A DNA stretch of 64,000 bases from Nymphaea colorata (lineage: Eukaryota > Streptophyta > Magnoliopsida > Nymphaeales > Nymphaeaceae), in NCBI RefSeq assembly GCF_008831285.2, contig NC_045151.1, positions 3,655,544-3,719,543 of the forward strand, given 5' to 3'. A program made the translations under genes and the position numbers. Positions within the stretch are counted from its first letter, which is position 1. Each line of letters opens with the position of its first letter. Positions 1 to 11,984 of this stretch are shown here, in pieces. The notes under the pieces were generated by a model. That model saw only the letters and a list, made by a program, of their open reading frames with translations, searched no databases and was not told the DNA's origin.

Positions 1-519
1 CATTCAGATAACTCTGGCCCACATAGTGAACACACATGAAGGTAAAAAGAGATTAGCTTCTATTATTCTTCTTCATAATAATTTTAGGCCTGCATTAATG
101 GACTAGAGTATATCATACCGTCATCCATCTCTATATCAGAGAGAACATTATTTCAAAAAATGAGAACACCAAAAGATCTTCTACTTCGATCTTTAGCTCC
201 TAACAACGAAAATAACAAAGAGATTTTCCTTTTCATGAACCAAGAAATTTTTGCATATCATGTGGCTTCAAAAGATAAAGTACCTTGCATGGCCTCACAA
301 AAATGTGTACATGGAATCACTTCTTACGATATTTTGGGATTTTGAAATACCAAGAGAAGTTGCTAAAGGGCTGCGACCCTTCTTTTTTTTCACAAGAACA
401 TGGCCACCTAGAAAACTGACTTGCCAGTGTTTCTTAATTTGTTTGTATAAGACTAAAGCTGATTCATTTCATAAGCCAAATAAGATGAAATTTTGCATGA
501 AAAAGAGATGCAACATAAA
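1..519. other. Unassigned stretch before the first S module
   Basis: No gene recognised. A plus-strand open frame of 61 codons at 160-345 has no family signature and recurs only because the region is duplicated at 16045-16564. Confidence 0.5.
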
Positions 520-1330
520 AGCCTGTGCATGCATGGAAAACAAGTAGAGTGAAACAGGGAATATAGAGATCCTTTTGAGGAGACAAGTAAAAGCTGACAA
601 CATATAGAGAAATGGTCATGAACAGCAGGACACAGACCTCTGGAGTGCCACCATCAAGGACGATGACGTCAAATTAAGATGAGCTCCCCTCTTGCACCCA
701 CCAGTCCACCAGCACTGCCACATTCATATAATAGGTAAAGCAAGAGATAAGAAAATTGAACTCTCTGCAGTAAAATTGCACAAGGCAAGTAAAAAATATT
801 TCAAATGGTTGAGCAGTTAACTAAAACCCATTACCTTTAATAGCAGGTTTATATATAAGTCAATCATCAAAGTGAGTTTTTCTTCATTTTCATTGAGCTG
901 ATACAATATCCACCTGAAAGGAATTAAGGATTTTAAAAGCTAAAATGCCACCTCAGAACGTGTACGTCATCCTTAGAACAGGAAAAAAGTAGTATATAGA
1001 GAGAAAAAAGAGGAACACGACAAAATGAGGTGTCTCTGAGGTTTCGAAGTACATTGCCTGGACACCACTGCCTAAAGCGATTTGTTACACAGGAAGACAA
1101 TAAAAGTGGAATTAGAACTAGAAATCCAAAGTAAATAATCACAGCAGATCAACATAACAGGTTCTTAAACTTCGCATAGTAGAATCAGTCTAGATCCAAG
1201 ATCATTTCAAAAAACCAGGGAACAAAACACTGCAAAAATTGTTACCTATAAGCAGGTCATTAAGAATAAACTCTTCGACAAAGAAACGAGTACTTATGCC
1301 AATAAAAAGAGAGAAAAAATCCGAAAGTGA
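520..1330 (-). repeat. S module, copy a
   Basis: First of about nine copies of an 0.8-kb module. On the minus strand it holds a 79-nt exon-like segment at 835-913, flanked by a polypyrimidine-AG acceptor (CCTTTCAG) and a GTAATGG donor. In its open phase it reads WILYQLNENEEKL and continues to the donor. The next candidate exon lies about 100 nt downstream, at roughly 640-760, and in this copy it soon runs into a stop after a small deletion. I do not recognise the protein. The palindrome TGACGTCA sits near 666. Confidence 0.7.
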
Positions 1331-1600
1331 CTGAAGCAACTAACTACATTATGGATCAACAAACTCGAAACCAGGATAGCATATGGTTATTTCACTCAAT
1401 TACTTATGATTTTATACCTTTCATATTCTTGATGGATGTTATCAAAGAATTATCAATAGTATAGCTAATTATGCATGTTCTTTCTGTGATTTTCTTAGAG
1501 TCAACGTGTACTTTTCTTGTGCTTTAGTTTTTTGAATGCTTAATCGCAACTGCTTCCCTTGCAAGCTCCATCAGCATTATCTAGTGTCTGCAGTACCCTT
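1331..1600. other. Inter-module spacer
   Basis: AT-rich spacer that recurs at 17370-17640 and in diverged form near 6780-6960, 8510-8700 and 26690-26900. No gene seen. Confidence 0.4.
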
Positions 1601-2880
1601 CCCACCCACCATCTGTGCCAGATTTATATAACAGGTAAAGCAGGAGGCAAGAAAATTGAACTCTCTACAGTACCAGTGTACATGGCATGTAAGAACATTT
1701 TAAATGGCTAAGCAATTACTTAGAAGCTACTGTCCTGAATAGCAAGTTTTTATTTAAATCAAACACAAAAGTACCTTTTTCTTCATTTTCATTCGGATGA
1801 TATAGCATCCACTGAAAAGAATTAGGGCTGTTAAAAGTAAAAATGCCACCTTAAAAGTTGTACATCATTGTTAGAACAGGAAGAAGAAGTGTACAAGGGA
1901 TATGAAAGAGGAACAAGACAAGATGAGGTGCCTCTGAGCAATGTTATCCGTATCGTACGATACGAATGTGTATCGTACAATACGTATCGTCCGTATCAAC
2001 AAAAACGATACGATACGAGTTATACGCACGACGACCCCTTTTTTGCGTCTTTTTTTTTTAAAACCTACGCTCCTCTCTCTCTCTTCTATTGTTTCTAAAC
2101 ACTGCAAGAGACGTGGCAGGGAGATATTTTCTCCATTTGCATCAAGATTTGCCGGTGAAGAAGCTCTTTATTTCTTGTTGTGGGGAGTCTCGGGACGGTG
2201 GGAAGCTTGGAGAAAGAGGGTTTTTTGCTAAAAAATAACTCATTTTTGTCGTTGAATCGTTCATTTCTCTTATTTCCTACATTTATTTGTATGTTTTTAC
2301 TTGTTTTGTGAAGATATAATGTCGTATCCTGCATGGCAGTGGTGTACAAGGGTGAATCCCAAAGATAGGTTAAGAGTTAAGTGAAATTATTGTAAGCAAA
2401 TCATATCAGGATTTTTCTTGATTTTTTCTGATTTTTACTTGTTTTTTCGGATTTCGTTTTGAAATTATTATGATTTTTTGGAATTTTTTATGATTTTTTA
2501 ATATTTTTTAAAAATTAAAAAATTAATTTTACGATACGTTATGATACATTTACGATACGTTACGATGCGGCATATAGGTCGGCCCGACCGATACGCGATA
2601 CGCTACTCCAGTGATAACATTGCCTCTGAGGTTCCGAAGTATGTTGTCTGGACACGATTGCCTAAAGCAATTTGTTACAAAGGAAGAGAGTAAAAATGAA
2701 ATTAGAGCTACATATCTAAAAGAAAATAACAACAGCAGGTTAACATAATAGTGCTTAATCTTTGAAGCATAGAATCGGTTTTAGATCCACGAAAATTTCA
2801 AAAACCAGAAAATGAAATACCGCAAAAACTGTAACATACAAGAAAGTCAATAAGAATAAAGCGTTCTAGTCATGAATTGA
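1601..2880 (-). repeat. Diverged S module (S'), split by a hAT insertion
   Basis: This older copy of the S module corresponds to 34005-34600. Around 1750-1812 the minus strand still keeps an open frame in the phase of the 79-nt exon (WMLYHPNENEEK), although the splice sites have drifted. The module is interrupted at 1939-2622 by a transposon. At 34333-34340 the same site is uninterrupted, which gives the pre-insertion state. Confidence 0.75.
1939..2622 (+). mobile_element. Non-autonomous hAT-type DNA transposon with BED zinc-finger remnant
   Basis: The element begins CAATGTTAT and ends ATAACATTG, a perfect 9-bp terminal inverted repeat. It is flanked by the 8-bp duplication cctctgag at 1931-1938 and 2623-2630, the duplication length typical of the hAT superfamily. 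Both ends carry clustered cgatacg/cgtatcg subterminal motifs. Inside, an open stretch from the ATG at 2319 reads MSYPAWQWCTRVNPKDRL, then has an in-frame stop where a zinc-binding Cys would be expected, then NYCKQIISG. This is the look of a BED-type zinc finger from the N-terminus of a hAT transposase. No catalytic region remains, so it is a deletion derivative. Confidence 0.88.
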
Positions 2881-3429
2881 GCCCGATTTGGCTCAACTTG
2901 TTGTGCATCCCTACATAGGACCGTGTAGATGCACTGTGGCAGGTCTGTTATATTTTGCTATACTAATGTACTTTTAAATCCTATATAACGTGTGGTTAAA
3001 ATTGACCTGATTTTCTGTGTATCCAAAATTTTGGGCATGGGCAACCTCTACAAGGACACCTCAACTGCCACCAGGCTCACCACTCAGAGAGCATGATTTG
3101 TTAAGTGCTAGAACATAAAATAATGGACATGTCATTATGCTTACAATTCCAAGAGGAAATTTTGTGCAGTTCAATATCACATACTTCCTGGTAAATATTC
3201 ATTCTGCCCATGAAGAGAATGACGACAGGAAAAGTTCTTTATCTGGGTAGAAGATGGTGCATTTGTCCTTTTGACAACGCATTAAAATTTGAACATGGTC
3301 CATGGCCATCTAGAAAACCGACTTGCCAATGTTTCTTAATTTGTTTGTGTAAGACTAAAGCTGAGGACAGGCATCCTTTCATAAGCCAAATAAGATGAAA
3401 TTTTTCATTAAAAGAAATGCGCCATAAAA
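2881..3429. other. Spacer between S' and S copy b
   Basis: Contains the sequence that reappears at both ends of the middle assembly piece: positions up to 2925 match the left side of the second gap, and positions from 3026 match the right side of the first gap. No gene recognised. The plus frame at 3210-3398 is module DNA that recurs at 19246-19434. Confidence 0.5.
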
Positions 3430-4050
3430 GCTTGTGCATGCATGGGAAACAAACGAGTGAAACAGGGGATTAGACAAACTATAAACAACTGGTCATGGAC
3501 AGCAGGACCCAGACGTCTGGAGTGCCACCATCAAGGCTGATGACGTCAAATTAAGATGACCTCTGCAGCCTCTTGCTCCCACAAGTCCACCAGCACTGCC
3601 ACATTTATATAATAGGTAAACCAGGATGTAAGAAAATTGAACTCTCTGCAGTAACATTGCACAAGGCATGTAAAAAACATTTCAAATGGTTGAGCAATTA
3701 ACTAAAAATTATTACCTTGAATAGTAGGTTTATATATAAGTCAATAATCAAAGTGAGTTTCTTTCCATTTTCATTGAGCTGATACAATATCCACCTGAAA
3801 GGAATTAGGGCTTTTAAAAGTAAAAGTGCCACCTCAAAACATGTACATCATCCTTAGAACAGGAAAAAAGAAGTATATAGAGAGAAAAAAAAGGAACACA
3901 GACAAAATGAGGTGTCTCTGAGGTTCCAAAGTACATTGCCTGCACAACACTGTATAAAGCAATTTGTTACACAGGAAGGCAATAAAAGCGGAATTAGAAC
4001 TAGAAATCTAAAGTAAACAACCACAGCAGATCAACATAGCTGTTTTATGC
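3430..4050 (-). repeat. S module, copy b
   Basis: The exon-like segment is at 3716-3794 on the minus strand. It carries several substitutions relative to copy a (for example EE to GK, and M to I), but the frame stays open and both splice-site dinucleotides are kept. The module runs into a T module near 4050 with no U or MADS module between them. Confidence 0.7.
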
Positions 4051-4084
4051 GCTTCAAAGAATAGGTTAACCAAAAATTGAAAAA

Positions 4085-4510
4085 AAAACTGCAAAAAAAC
4101 CAGCCTTGTTAAAGAAAAACACATTTTAAACACATTTTCTCGCATTTTCTGGTGTTTTTTCACATTTTTATAACTGGATTCTTATTTTCGTACTTTACTC
4201 ATTTTACTTTTAGATTTGTTTTCCAAATTTTTGAAATTTGCTGAGATTTTCCCAGACTTTAAACTTTACCATACCTGAGAAAAACCTCACTGTATAATGA
4301 TATTTATGACCATGCATAGACTTGTTGATGTTAGTGAAATTGCTTCTTTAGGAACAGGCAAACACATAAGCATTTCAAATGATCAAAGTATAAATTGTTT
4401 TTACCAAATTATGCATTAGAAAAAAGGCCCTTCATTCCTTGGAGCATGAAAATTCTGTTTCTGGGATAAGGGCTACCAGTCATTAGAATGCATTTACATG
4501 TCGTGCAGAT
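4085..4510. repeat. T module, copy 1
   Basis: AT-rich module of about 0.4 kb with repeated cattttt motifs. Related copies lie at 11000-11375, 20115-20530, 23690-24075 and 29230-29625. It always lies between an S or MADS module and a CYP59 exon module. No coding signal seen. Confidence 0.65.
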
Positions 4511-4905
4511 GGGTGTGAAACCGTTGTGGAACAATGAGGCAATATGTTAACTTTTGGGGACTGTTAGATGGTAAAGTAGTTCTTTAAAATATGGAACTCA
4601 TCCAATATCTACATTTCTCATGTTTTTTAAATGTAATCCTGTTTTCCTGAAATGCAATTTTCCTGTATGCCATCATTTTTTGCAATTGTTGCTGCATTAC
4701 AGGGAGCAAGCACGTCTTTTATGCATAGATCCAGAAATGCTAATCTTTTATGGAAGTGCCTAGGTTTCATATCTGTTCTCAAAAATTCTAGAAGTTCCAG
4801 TTACTTAGTTTTGTCAGAATATTGGAAGTTTTTGTAACAATAGTTAATGAAGGACCCAATGATCCTTTTCACCAGAATTTTTAACTTCTCGTCTGCTCAA
4901 CACAG

Positions 4906-5009
4906 GATCAAATACTACAATAGTTGCCTTTTCCATACAGTCCATAAGTATTTTACTGCTCAAACTGGTGATCCATCAGAAAAGGCACTGGAGGTGATTC
5001 CATTTACAA
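4906..5009 (+). pseudogene. CYP59: CYP59 (PPIL4-type cyclophilin) exon fragment
   Basis: One exon of a multidomain nuclear cyclophilin, preceded by an acceptor (CAACACAG) and followed by a GTAAGG donor. It encodes the part of the PPIase domain reading [17 protein letters not shown], a hallmark of plant CYP59 and animal PPIL4. This copy lacks one base in a short G run near 4975 compared with 20944-21048, which shifts the frame; given the assembly this may be a base-call error. No RRM or zinc-knuckle exons are nearby, so it cannot make a full protein. CYP59 proteins bind RNA and the RNA polymerase II tail, but this fragment should not be credited with that role. Confidence 0.85.
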
Positions 5010-5295
5010 GTAAGGAAAAATAACTGAATTTTCGTTTACGTCTGGCTAATCTAGATGGGAAGATATCTCTGAATCATTTTAATATATATCAGGCTTTTGG
5101 ACTCTGACCATTGAAAAACCATTGCAACTGACTCAGTACCAAAATTGACATGAGTAACCACTTGTAGGCATAGACTAAAAACTATATATGTTTATTGACG
5201 TGAAGTTGATTTCACGTCACCTAGCTGAAAGAAAACTTCTCTTTCGCATGGATTGGTTGGGTTTAGCTATATGTTTGATCATTCCACATTTGATC

Positions 5296-6110
5296 TGCAT
5301 GGGAAACAAACGAGTGAAACAGGGGATATAGACAAACTATAAACAACTGGTAATGGACAGCAGGACCCAGACCTCTGGAATGCCACCATCAAGGCTGATG
5401 ACGTCAAATTAAGATGAGCTCTGCAGCCTCTAGCACCCACCAGTCCACCAGCACTGCCACATTCATATAATAGATAAAGCAGGAGGTAAGACAATTGAAC
5501 TCTCTGCAGTGACATTGCACAAGGCATGTAAAAAATATTTCAAATGGTTGAGCAATTAACTAAACCCATTACCTTTAATAGCAGGTTTATATATAAGTCA
5601 ATCATCAAAGTGAGTTTTTCTTCATTTTCATTGAGCTGATACAATATCCACCTGAAAGGAATTAAGGATTTTAAAAGCTAAAATGCCACCTCAGAACGTG
5701 TACATCATCCTTAGAACAGGAAAAAAGAAGTATATAGAGAGAAAAAAGAGGAACACGACAAAATGAGGTGTCTCTGAGGTTTCGAAGTACATTGCCTGGA
5801 CACCACTGCCTAAAGCGATTTGTTACACAGGAAGGCAATAAAAGTGGAATTAGAACTAGAATCTAAAGTAAATAACCACAACAGATCAACGTAGCAGATT
5901 AATTTTGCAGATTAGAATCAGTTCTTGATCCAAGAAAATTTCAAAAACCAGAGGAGGAATCACTGCAAAAACTGTTACCTAAAAGCAGGCCATTAGAATA
6001 AACTGCTCCACAGAGAAACAAGCGCTTATGCCAATAAAAAGAAAGAAAAAAAAGGCAGAAAGTGACTGAAGCAGCAAACTATATTATGGATCAACAAACA
6101 CGAAACTAGG
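5296..6110 (-). repeat. S module, copy c, fused to a CYP59 intron
   Basis: The exon-like segment is at 5573-5651. The left edge is a chimeric junction: CYP59 intron sequence ending gatctgca runs straight into S sequence beginning catgggaaac. The same junction is at 21335-21338 and 25250-25253, and so marks the tandem-unit boundary. At 30158-30166 the intron instead continues to its normal exon. Confidence 0.75.
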
Positions 6111-6113
6111 ATG

Positions 6114-6225
6114 GCATCTGTGATGCAGTAAGCTCAGGATCCTGCTGATTTGCCGTAAAGCGACTAAATTTACCATCCACCAGAGCAACTTCTGTCTTTT
6201 GAACTTCAATCTGCTGCAAAGGCAT
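6114..6225 (-). pseudogene. U module, exon-like open segment (copy 1)
   Basis: Read on the minus strand, this segment encodes LQQIEVQKTEVALVDGKF, then SRFTANQQDPELTASQMP. The copies at 22155-22265, 26067-26178 and 33708-33815 keep the same phase, and the last has a 6-nt in-frame deletion. This suggests an exon of a real gene that was duplicated with the array. I do not recognise the family. It is probably pseudogenic here because no continuous gene model surrounds it. Confidence 0.5.
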
Positions 6226-6229
6226 CTAG

Positions 6230-7280
6230 CGGACTAGCACAACAGCATCAATCTTGACACAAATAATGGGCAGCCAACATCAAAAATAGTACCACAACCG
6301 GTCATATAACAAACTAAAAAGGAACTAAGAGGATTTCCTACCTACACGAAAATGAAACTCATGCTGCTCCTATCCATGTGCGAAGAAAAGTAATGACAGA
6401 CCAACATTGCCATAAAATTTGCCTAAAACCAGAGGAAATTGAACCAGTTGCATCACGTTAAAACCATAAAAAGAATCGAGCAATTGACGTGTGGAATGAA
6501 CTTGGCTTATGAAATCAGATAAGGACACTTTATTCAAAATGAATCACATTGACGTCCAATTTTCGTTGATGTGGTTGATGTGATTTTGCACGTTTAGCTA
6601 CACATATTTTTTTCTTTTTCTGTTCTGTTTCTGCAATTGCACTGCCTCTATATTCTTTTCACCTTTTGCACTACCTCCAATACTCTGCCTTTTTTTTTCA
6701 GTTTTTCTTCTGTTTCTTCTACTGGTAAATATGGTTAGTTCATCTCAATTACTTATGATTTTTATAGTTTCTTTTATAACTTTCGTATTCCTGATCGATG
6801 TTAGGAAAGAATTATAAATAGTATAGCTAACATGTATGTTCTTTCTGTGATTTCTTAAAGTCAAGCGTGTCCTTTCTTGTCTTTTTTTTTTTTGAATGCT
6901 TAATCAAAACTGATTCCCGGCAAACTCCATCAGCATTATGTGGTGTCTGCAGTACCTTCCCAACTTCCATCTAGCCAATATTGGCATGCTATTGGTACAG
7001 GTAGCTAGTCCTTATACCTGTGGAACCAGGCTTTTTTTTCATTTGTCAAGTAATGGTGAATTCCATGAACCAAACAACACACCTACAGCTCTTTATTTGA
7101 TCATAAAAGAATGATTTACAAAATGTGGGGAAACCACAGGAGATACAACATGAGGACCTCTAGACAGAAATACTGCGGCAACCAAAACATATGCACACTA
7201 AAGAATGAGAAATGAATGTGAGACCCAAAAATTTGAAAAAGGCACAGCCACCAAGAACTTGAGGAACTAACTGGTTTGAC
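6230..7280. other. Region downstream of the MADS fragment
   Basis: About 1 kb of module DNA shared with 22270-23340 and 26180-27230. It includes a long pyrimidine-rich stretch near 6600-6720 and lies 3' of each MADS copy. No gene seen. Confidence 0.4.
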
Positions 7281-7289
7281 CATTATGCT

Positions 7290-7530
7290 TCAGGAGAAGA
7301 GGGGCGACAGGATGAGGGCACCTTCGAACGCGTCCATCTCCAAACTGTCAAGACCGTCGTTCCAGCTGAATGAGGGTGGTGGCGATGAAAGGAGAGCGTC
7401 AATTGATGGCGAGGGCGGTGGAGGCAAGCTGGATGAATCGAAAAAACTGCTGCAACTCCCAGAACCATAGAGGCTTGAGTGCACCGACTGCTGTTCTTCC
7501 ACCATCGATTGGCCAAGGGACGAGTCCGGA
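7290..7530 (-). pseudogene. 5'-truncated M-type MADS-box fragment (C-terminal part)
   Basis: The minus frame ends at the same stop as the intact gene at 27234 and matches its last 80 or so residues (MVEEQQSVHSSLYG through EGALILSPLFS). The DNA-binding MADS domain is missing. Homology ends abruptly after the codons for PDSSLGQ at 7530 and continues into unrelated module DNA. It is the same fragment as 23346-23586, only 107 bases from the first gap. Confidence 0.88.
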
Positions 7531-7637
7531 AATCAGGTCTGCATCAATCTCGACACAAGTAATGAGGTCAACCAAGCAGATCAACATAGCTATTTTATGC
7601 GCTTCAAAAAATAGGTCACCCAAAATTCGAAAAAAGA

Positions 7638-7737
7638 NNNNNNNNNNNNNNNNNNNNNNNNNNNNNNNNNNNNNNNNNNNNNNNNNNNNNNNNNNNNNNN
7701 NNNNNNNNNNNNNNNNNNNNNNNNNNNNNNNNNNNNN
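7638..7737. other. Assembly gap, exactly 100 N
   Basis: A fixed-length run of 100 N, the usual placeholder for a gap of unknown size. The left flank matches 23694. The right flank begins inside a spacer that corresponds to 3026 onward. Confidence 0.99.
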
Positions 7738-8420
7738 AAATTTTGGGCATGGGCAACCTCTACAAGGACACCCTCAACTACCATCAGACTCACCACTCAG
7801 AAAGCATGATTTGTTAAGTGCTAGAACATAAAAAATAATGGACATGTCACTATGCTTACAATTCCAAGAGGAATTTTTTGTGCAGTCCAATATCACATAT
7901 TCCTGCTAAATATTCATCTGCCCATGAAGAATGACGACAGGAAAAGTTCTTTATCTGGGCAGAAGATGGTGCATTTGTCCTTTCGACAAAGCATTAAAAC
8001 TTGAACATGGTCCATGGCCATCTAGAAAACCGACGTGCCAATGTTTCTTAATTTGTTTGTATAAGACTAAAGCTGAGGACAGGCATCCTTTCATAAGCCA
8101 AATAAGATGAAATTTTTCATTAAAAAGAGATGCACCATAAAAGCTTGTGCATGCATGGGAAACAAACGAGTGAAACAGGGGATTAGACAAACTATAAACA
8201 AGGAAAGGACAGTAGGACCCAGACGTCTGGAGTGCCACCATCAAGGCTGATGACGTCAAATTAAGAAGACCTCTGCAGCCTCTTGCACCCACCAGTCCAC
8301 CAGCACAGCCACATTCATATAATAGGTAAACCAGGATGTAAGAAAATTGAACTCTCTGCAGTAACATTGCGCAAGGCATGTAAAAAATATGTCAAATGGT
8401 TGAGCAATTAACTAGAAACT
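7738..8420 (-). repeat. Spacer plus partial S module, copy d
   Basis: Positions 7738-8145 correspond to the spacer at 3026-3430, and 8145-8420 to the first third of S. The module breaks off near 8420, before the 79-nt exon, and joins the pre-MADS spacer. The second candidate S exon (RVQFSYILVYLLYECG) is open on the minus strand here, but the first is absent. Confidence 0.65.
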
Positions 8421-9190
8421 ATTAAATATGATTTGCACAGCCACCCAATACTCCACCACTTTTTGTCCAGTTTTTCTTGTGTTTCTTCAACTGTTAAATA
8501 TGATTTTATACCTTTCGTATTCCTGATCGATGTTAGGGAAGAATTATAAATAGTATAGCTAACATGTATGTTCTTTCTGTGATTTCTTAAAGTCAAGCGT
8601 GTACTTTTCTTGTGTTTTTTCTTTGAATGCTTAATCAAAACTGCTTCCCGGCAAACTCCATCAGCATTATCTGGTGTCTGCAGTACCCTTCCCAACTTCC
8701 ATCTAGCCAATATTGGCATGCGATTGGTACTGGTAGCTAGTCATTATACCTGTGGAACCAGGCTTTTTTTTTTTTCCATTTGTCAAGTAATGGTGAAATT
8801 CCATGAAGCAAACAACACACCTACAGCTCTTTATTTGATCATAAAAGAATGATTTACAAAATGTGGGGAAAACCACAGGAGATACAACATGAGGACCTCT
8901 AGACAGAAATACTTCGGCAACCAAAACATATGCACACAAAAGAATGAGAAATGAATGTGAGACCCAAAAAAATTGAAAAAGGCACAGCCATCAAGAACTT
9001 GAGGATCTAACTGGTTTGACCATTATGCTTCAGGAGAAGAGGGGCGACAGGATGAAGGCACCTTCGAACGTGTCCATCTCCAAACTGTCAAGACCGTCAT
9101 TCCAGCCGAATGAGGGTGGTGGCGATGAAAGGAGAGCGTCAATCGATGGCGGTGGAGGCAAGCTGGAGGAATCGAAAAAACTGCTGCAAC

Positions 9191-9817
9191 TCACAGAACC
9201 ATAGAGCTTGAGTCCACCGACTGCTGTTCTTCCACCATCGATTGGCCAAGGGACGAGTCCGGAAGAGGTGTTTCTGCCTTGTCCTTGCTCTGCATCTGCA
9301 GTCCCACCTCTTGCTCACCTTCAAACACGCAATTTGAAGATGATCCAAAATCGTAGCTGCCCAGATCAGAGAAACTTACACCGGCACCATGCAGCGATTC
9401 CAACGATGCCCACAAGTCATTTCCGCCCACTGACTGTGGGAGGCCGGTGCCACTGTTCTGCTCTGAAATCGATTTTGAATCCACCACTGATGGTCTTGTC
9501 TTCAGTGGTTGCGAACGAGTAGTTGTGATGGTGCGGGATGGTGCTCGCAGTCCCACCTCTTGCTCACAGTGTTGCTGCATGATGGAGAGTAGTTGCCGGT
9601 GTCCATCATCTCCTTCTTGGTCGTCGGCAGGTGGAGGGTAGGAGAATGTAAAAGCATTTCCTGCTTCGCTGAAGCAGACAATGCCGATGGTTGCGCCTGT
9701 GAGACAGCAGAGCTCTTGGGCCTTCTTGAAAAGGCCCTTCCTTCTCTTGGAGAAGGTCACATGGCGCCTCCTTTGATCGGAGATGAATCCCATGCTAATC
9801 TTCCGCCTTCCCACCAT
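9191..9817 (-). CDS. M-type MADS-box protein, C-terminus frameshifted
   Basis: Encodes 208 residues. Residues 1-60 form a type I MADS domain (VGRRKISMGFISDQ, then RRHVTFSKRRKGLFKKAQEL), which binds CArG-like DNA as a dimer. No keratin-like K domain follows, as expected of M-type proteins, and the gene has no intron. Compared with the 263-aa paralogue it lacks one codon (FSEAG for FASEAG) and loses its frame near 9204, where a G run is one base shorter. The last 55 or so codons, to the original stop at 9030, are therefore out of frame. Because this assembly has many run-length errors, the lesion may be artefactual. M-alpha proteins of the AGL62 kind act in the female gametophyte and endosperm; that role is inference here. 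Confidence 0.75.
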   Translation of the reverse strand: MVGRRKISMGFISDQRRRHVTFSKRRKGLFKKAQELCCLTGATIGIVCFSEAGNAFTFSYPPPADDQEGDDGHRQLLSIMQQHCEQEVGLRAPSRTITTTRSQPLKTRPSVVDSKSISEQNSGTGLPQSVGGNDLWASLESLHGAGVSFSDLGSYDFGSSSNCVFEGEQEVGLQMQSKDKAETPLPDSSLGQSMVEEQQSVDSSSMVL

Positions 9818-10985
9818 CCTTCTTCTTCTTCTTCTTCTTCCGATTTCTCAAAGGCCGCCGGTTGAAGTGGGGAGAGAGAGAGGGGATTCTTGGTTTTCTG
9901 CTGTAATCCAACTTAGCGATCGCTCTTTCTAAACTGATGGTTTGCCCGCGTAAAGAAGAGAGGGAGTGCTTCCCTCTCTTTTTCTTCTCAACGGATACTT
10001 GACAACCGGCGTGGCAAAATTCTGTTTTAACGATTTTGAAATTATGGTGTCTTAGAGAGAACAGGGACACCGACAACAAATTCTTTCACAAGTTTTAATT
10101 TCAAATTTCTAAACTGATCACGGAAGAAGGTGAGTTTCTAAATATGGAGGAGATTTTTGGTGCTCTCCGCTAATACGTAATTGCTGTAAATCCCTGGCCC
10201 TAATTTTTTCATTTTTTTTAATTTTACAAAATGTATTGGATACTTTAAATTGATTTAAAAATAAAAATATATAAATATATCATATCGAGTTTATATAGGA
10301 TCAAAATTAACCTAGTGAAGCGCTCCCCTTAGTAACTTGCAAGTTGTTGTTTCCAGTTGCAAATTAAATTAAATGCTTGCTGTATTAAAAAAATGAATAT
10401 CTTTTCCAAAAAATAATGTTTTTAGCCACCTCAATTTTGAACAGATTTCCCACATAATGCTCCACACTTGTATCTTGTTTGTTTTGCTTTTGTTTTGTTG
10501 GGACGCCCGCCAGCTTCCTACTTACAAAGTTCCCGAACCTTTAGATGAAGCAAGGCCATTTCCAATTGGCCAAGCTTTGCCACATAAATTCAGAACAAAA
10601 ATGACATGAGTTCAGAGGATCAAGGGAAAAACTAAAAATGCTTAAAACGGCATATTTGCGTATCAATTTTTTTGTAAGCATGAGATAAGAATTGTTACCA
10701 ATAGTATTATTAGATCTGAAAAGAATATCACATAAATATTATTAAAATTATATTTTTGTCAAGTTGAATCAGTTCGACTTGATATCGATCCGGATTCAGG
10801 TCCATGTCCAACAGGCTCGAGCTCAATTTTCTGAGCTTTCAATCGCGTTTGCTTGTTGCAGCAAACAGAGTTATCTCGAGAAAGAAGTTCACACAAACGG
10901 TCGACGCGCTTCGTCTTCTCCTTCCTCGCGTCACTTGGCGCTCCTGTCCAGGGCGAAGAGAAAAACGACTGTTGGTCGGCTGATC
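9818..10985. promoter_or_regulatory. Upstream region of the MADS gene at 9191-9817
   Basis: Shared with 28026-29220, the upstream region of the intact paralogue. Next to the ATG is a GAA-repeat leader (GGAAGAAGAAGAAGAAG on the minus strand). I could not place a convincing TATA box at a usable distance. The rest is AT-rich and without a gene. Confidence 0.4.
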
Positions 10986-10999
10986 AAACTGAAATTCAA

Positions 11000-11375
11000 A
11001 AAAAAAAAAAAACTGCAAAATAACCTGGCTTGTTAAAGAAAAACACTGGCATTTTTTCGCATTTTTTATTACTCGATTCTTATTTGAGTATTTTACTCAT
11101 TTTACTTTTAGATATGTTTTTTGAAATTTGCTGAGATTTTACCTAGACTTTGTACTTTACTATACTTGAGAAAAACCTCCCTGTATAATGTTATTTATGA
11201 CAATGGATAAACCTGTTCATGTTAGTGAAATTGCTTGTTTAGATAGAAGCAAACACATAAGTATTTCAAATGATCAAAATATGAATTGGTTTTACCAAAT
11301 TATTCATTACAAAAAACGCCCTCCATTTCTTGGAGGAGCATGAAAATTCTGTTTCTGGGATAAGGGCTACCGTGA
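11000..11375. repeat. T module, copy 2
   Basis: Aligns with 29230-29625, with many substitutions. It lies between the MADS upstream region and the CYP59 fragment. Confidence 0.6.
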
Positions 11376-11984
11376 TTTATGTATGTGGGTTTGGTAAACC
11401 CGTACTGTGTTTGGGTCCAGTTTTGCAATTCCATTATAAGCTTTATGGACCTGAAAGTAGACCTTTTTGCAAGTCAGATGCAGCAAGAAGCATAATAGCA
11501 TGCATGTTTTAGTTATATCAAGAATCCTGCACGTAGTGTTCGGTTGTATGTCAAAGTCAGTTAATCGTTATGGTACAGTTGTATTAGATAACGGAGAAGG
11601 CCCATCAAGTCATGTTGAGTAGATAGCTCACCAACCTTAGATCAATTTGAAGTTCGGCACCTAAGTCGGATACTAGATTTAGAGATAGATACTGAACTCC
11701 CTTTGAGAAGCTAAACTGCCTCCTATGGGGCCCTAAATTCTACGGTGTCATGTGAATGAGTCATTGGTTTGCATTTATATGTCGTGCAGATGGTGTGAAA
11801 CTGTTGTGGAACAATGAGACAATATGTTAACTTTTGGGTATTTTTACATGGTAAAGTAGTTCTTTGCAATATGGAGCCCATCCAATATCTACATTTCTCA
11901 TGTCTTTTAAATGCAATCATGTTTTCCTGAAATGCATGCCATCATTTTTTGCAATTACTGCTGCATGACAGGGTGCAAGCACGT

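Larger units (their letters stand above)
1..7637 (+). repeat. Long direct repeat, copy 1 (probable assembly duplicate of 16045-23694)
   Basis: This whole segment recurs at 16045-23694 in the same orientation and module order. It includes the same hAT insertion, the same CYP59 exon copy and the same truncated MADS fragment. Reading the two side by side I found only one- to three-base length differences inside short homopolymers (for example at 770, 2256, 5563, 6535, 6955 and 7030) and no substitution. The repeat stops exactly at the N run at 7638. Genuine paralogues elsewhere in the array differ by many substitutions, so this is most simply a contig end assembled twice. A very recent duplication is not excluded. 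Confidence 0.93.

Noticed and set aside
666-675. TGACGTCA palindrome present in every S module, as a possible bZIP regulatory site
   Set aside because: It falls inside an exon-like segment and is conserved no better than its neighbours, so common descent of the module explains it.
7276-7470. Plus-strand open frame MTIMLQEKRGDRM and its relatives at 9016, 23332 and 27148
   Set aside because: These are antisense to the C-terminal part of the MADS genes and are open only because that DNA is coding on the other strand.
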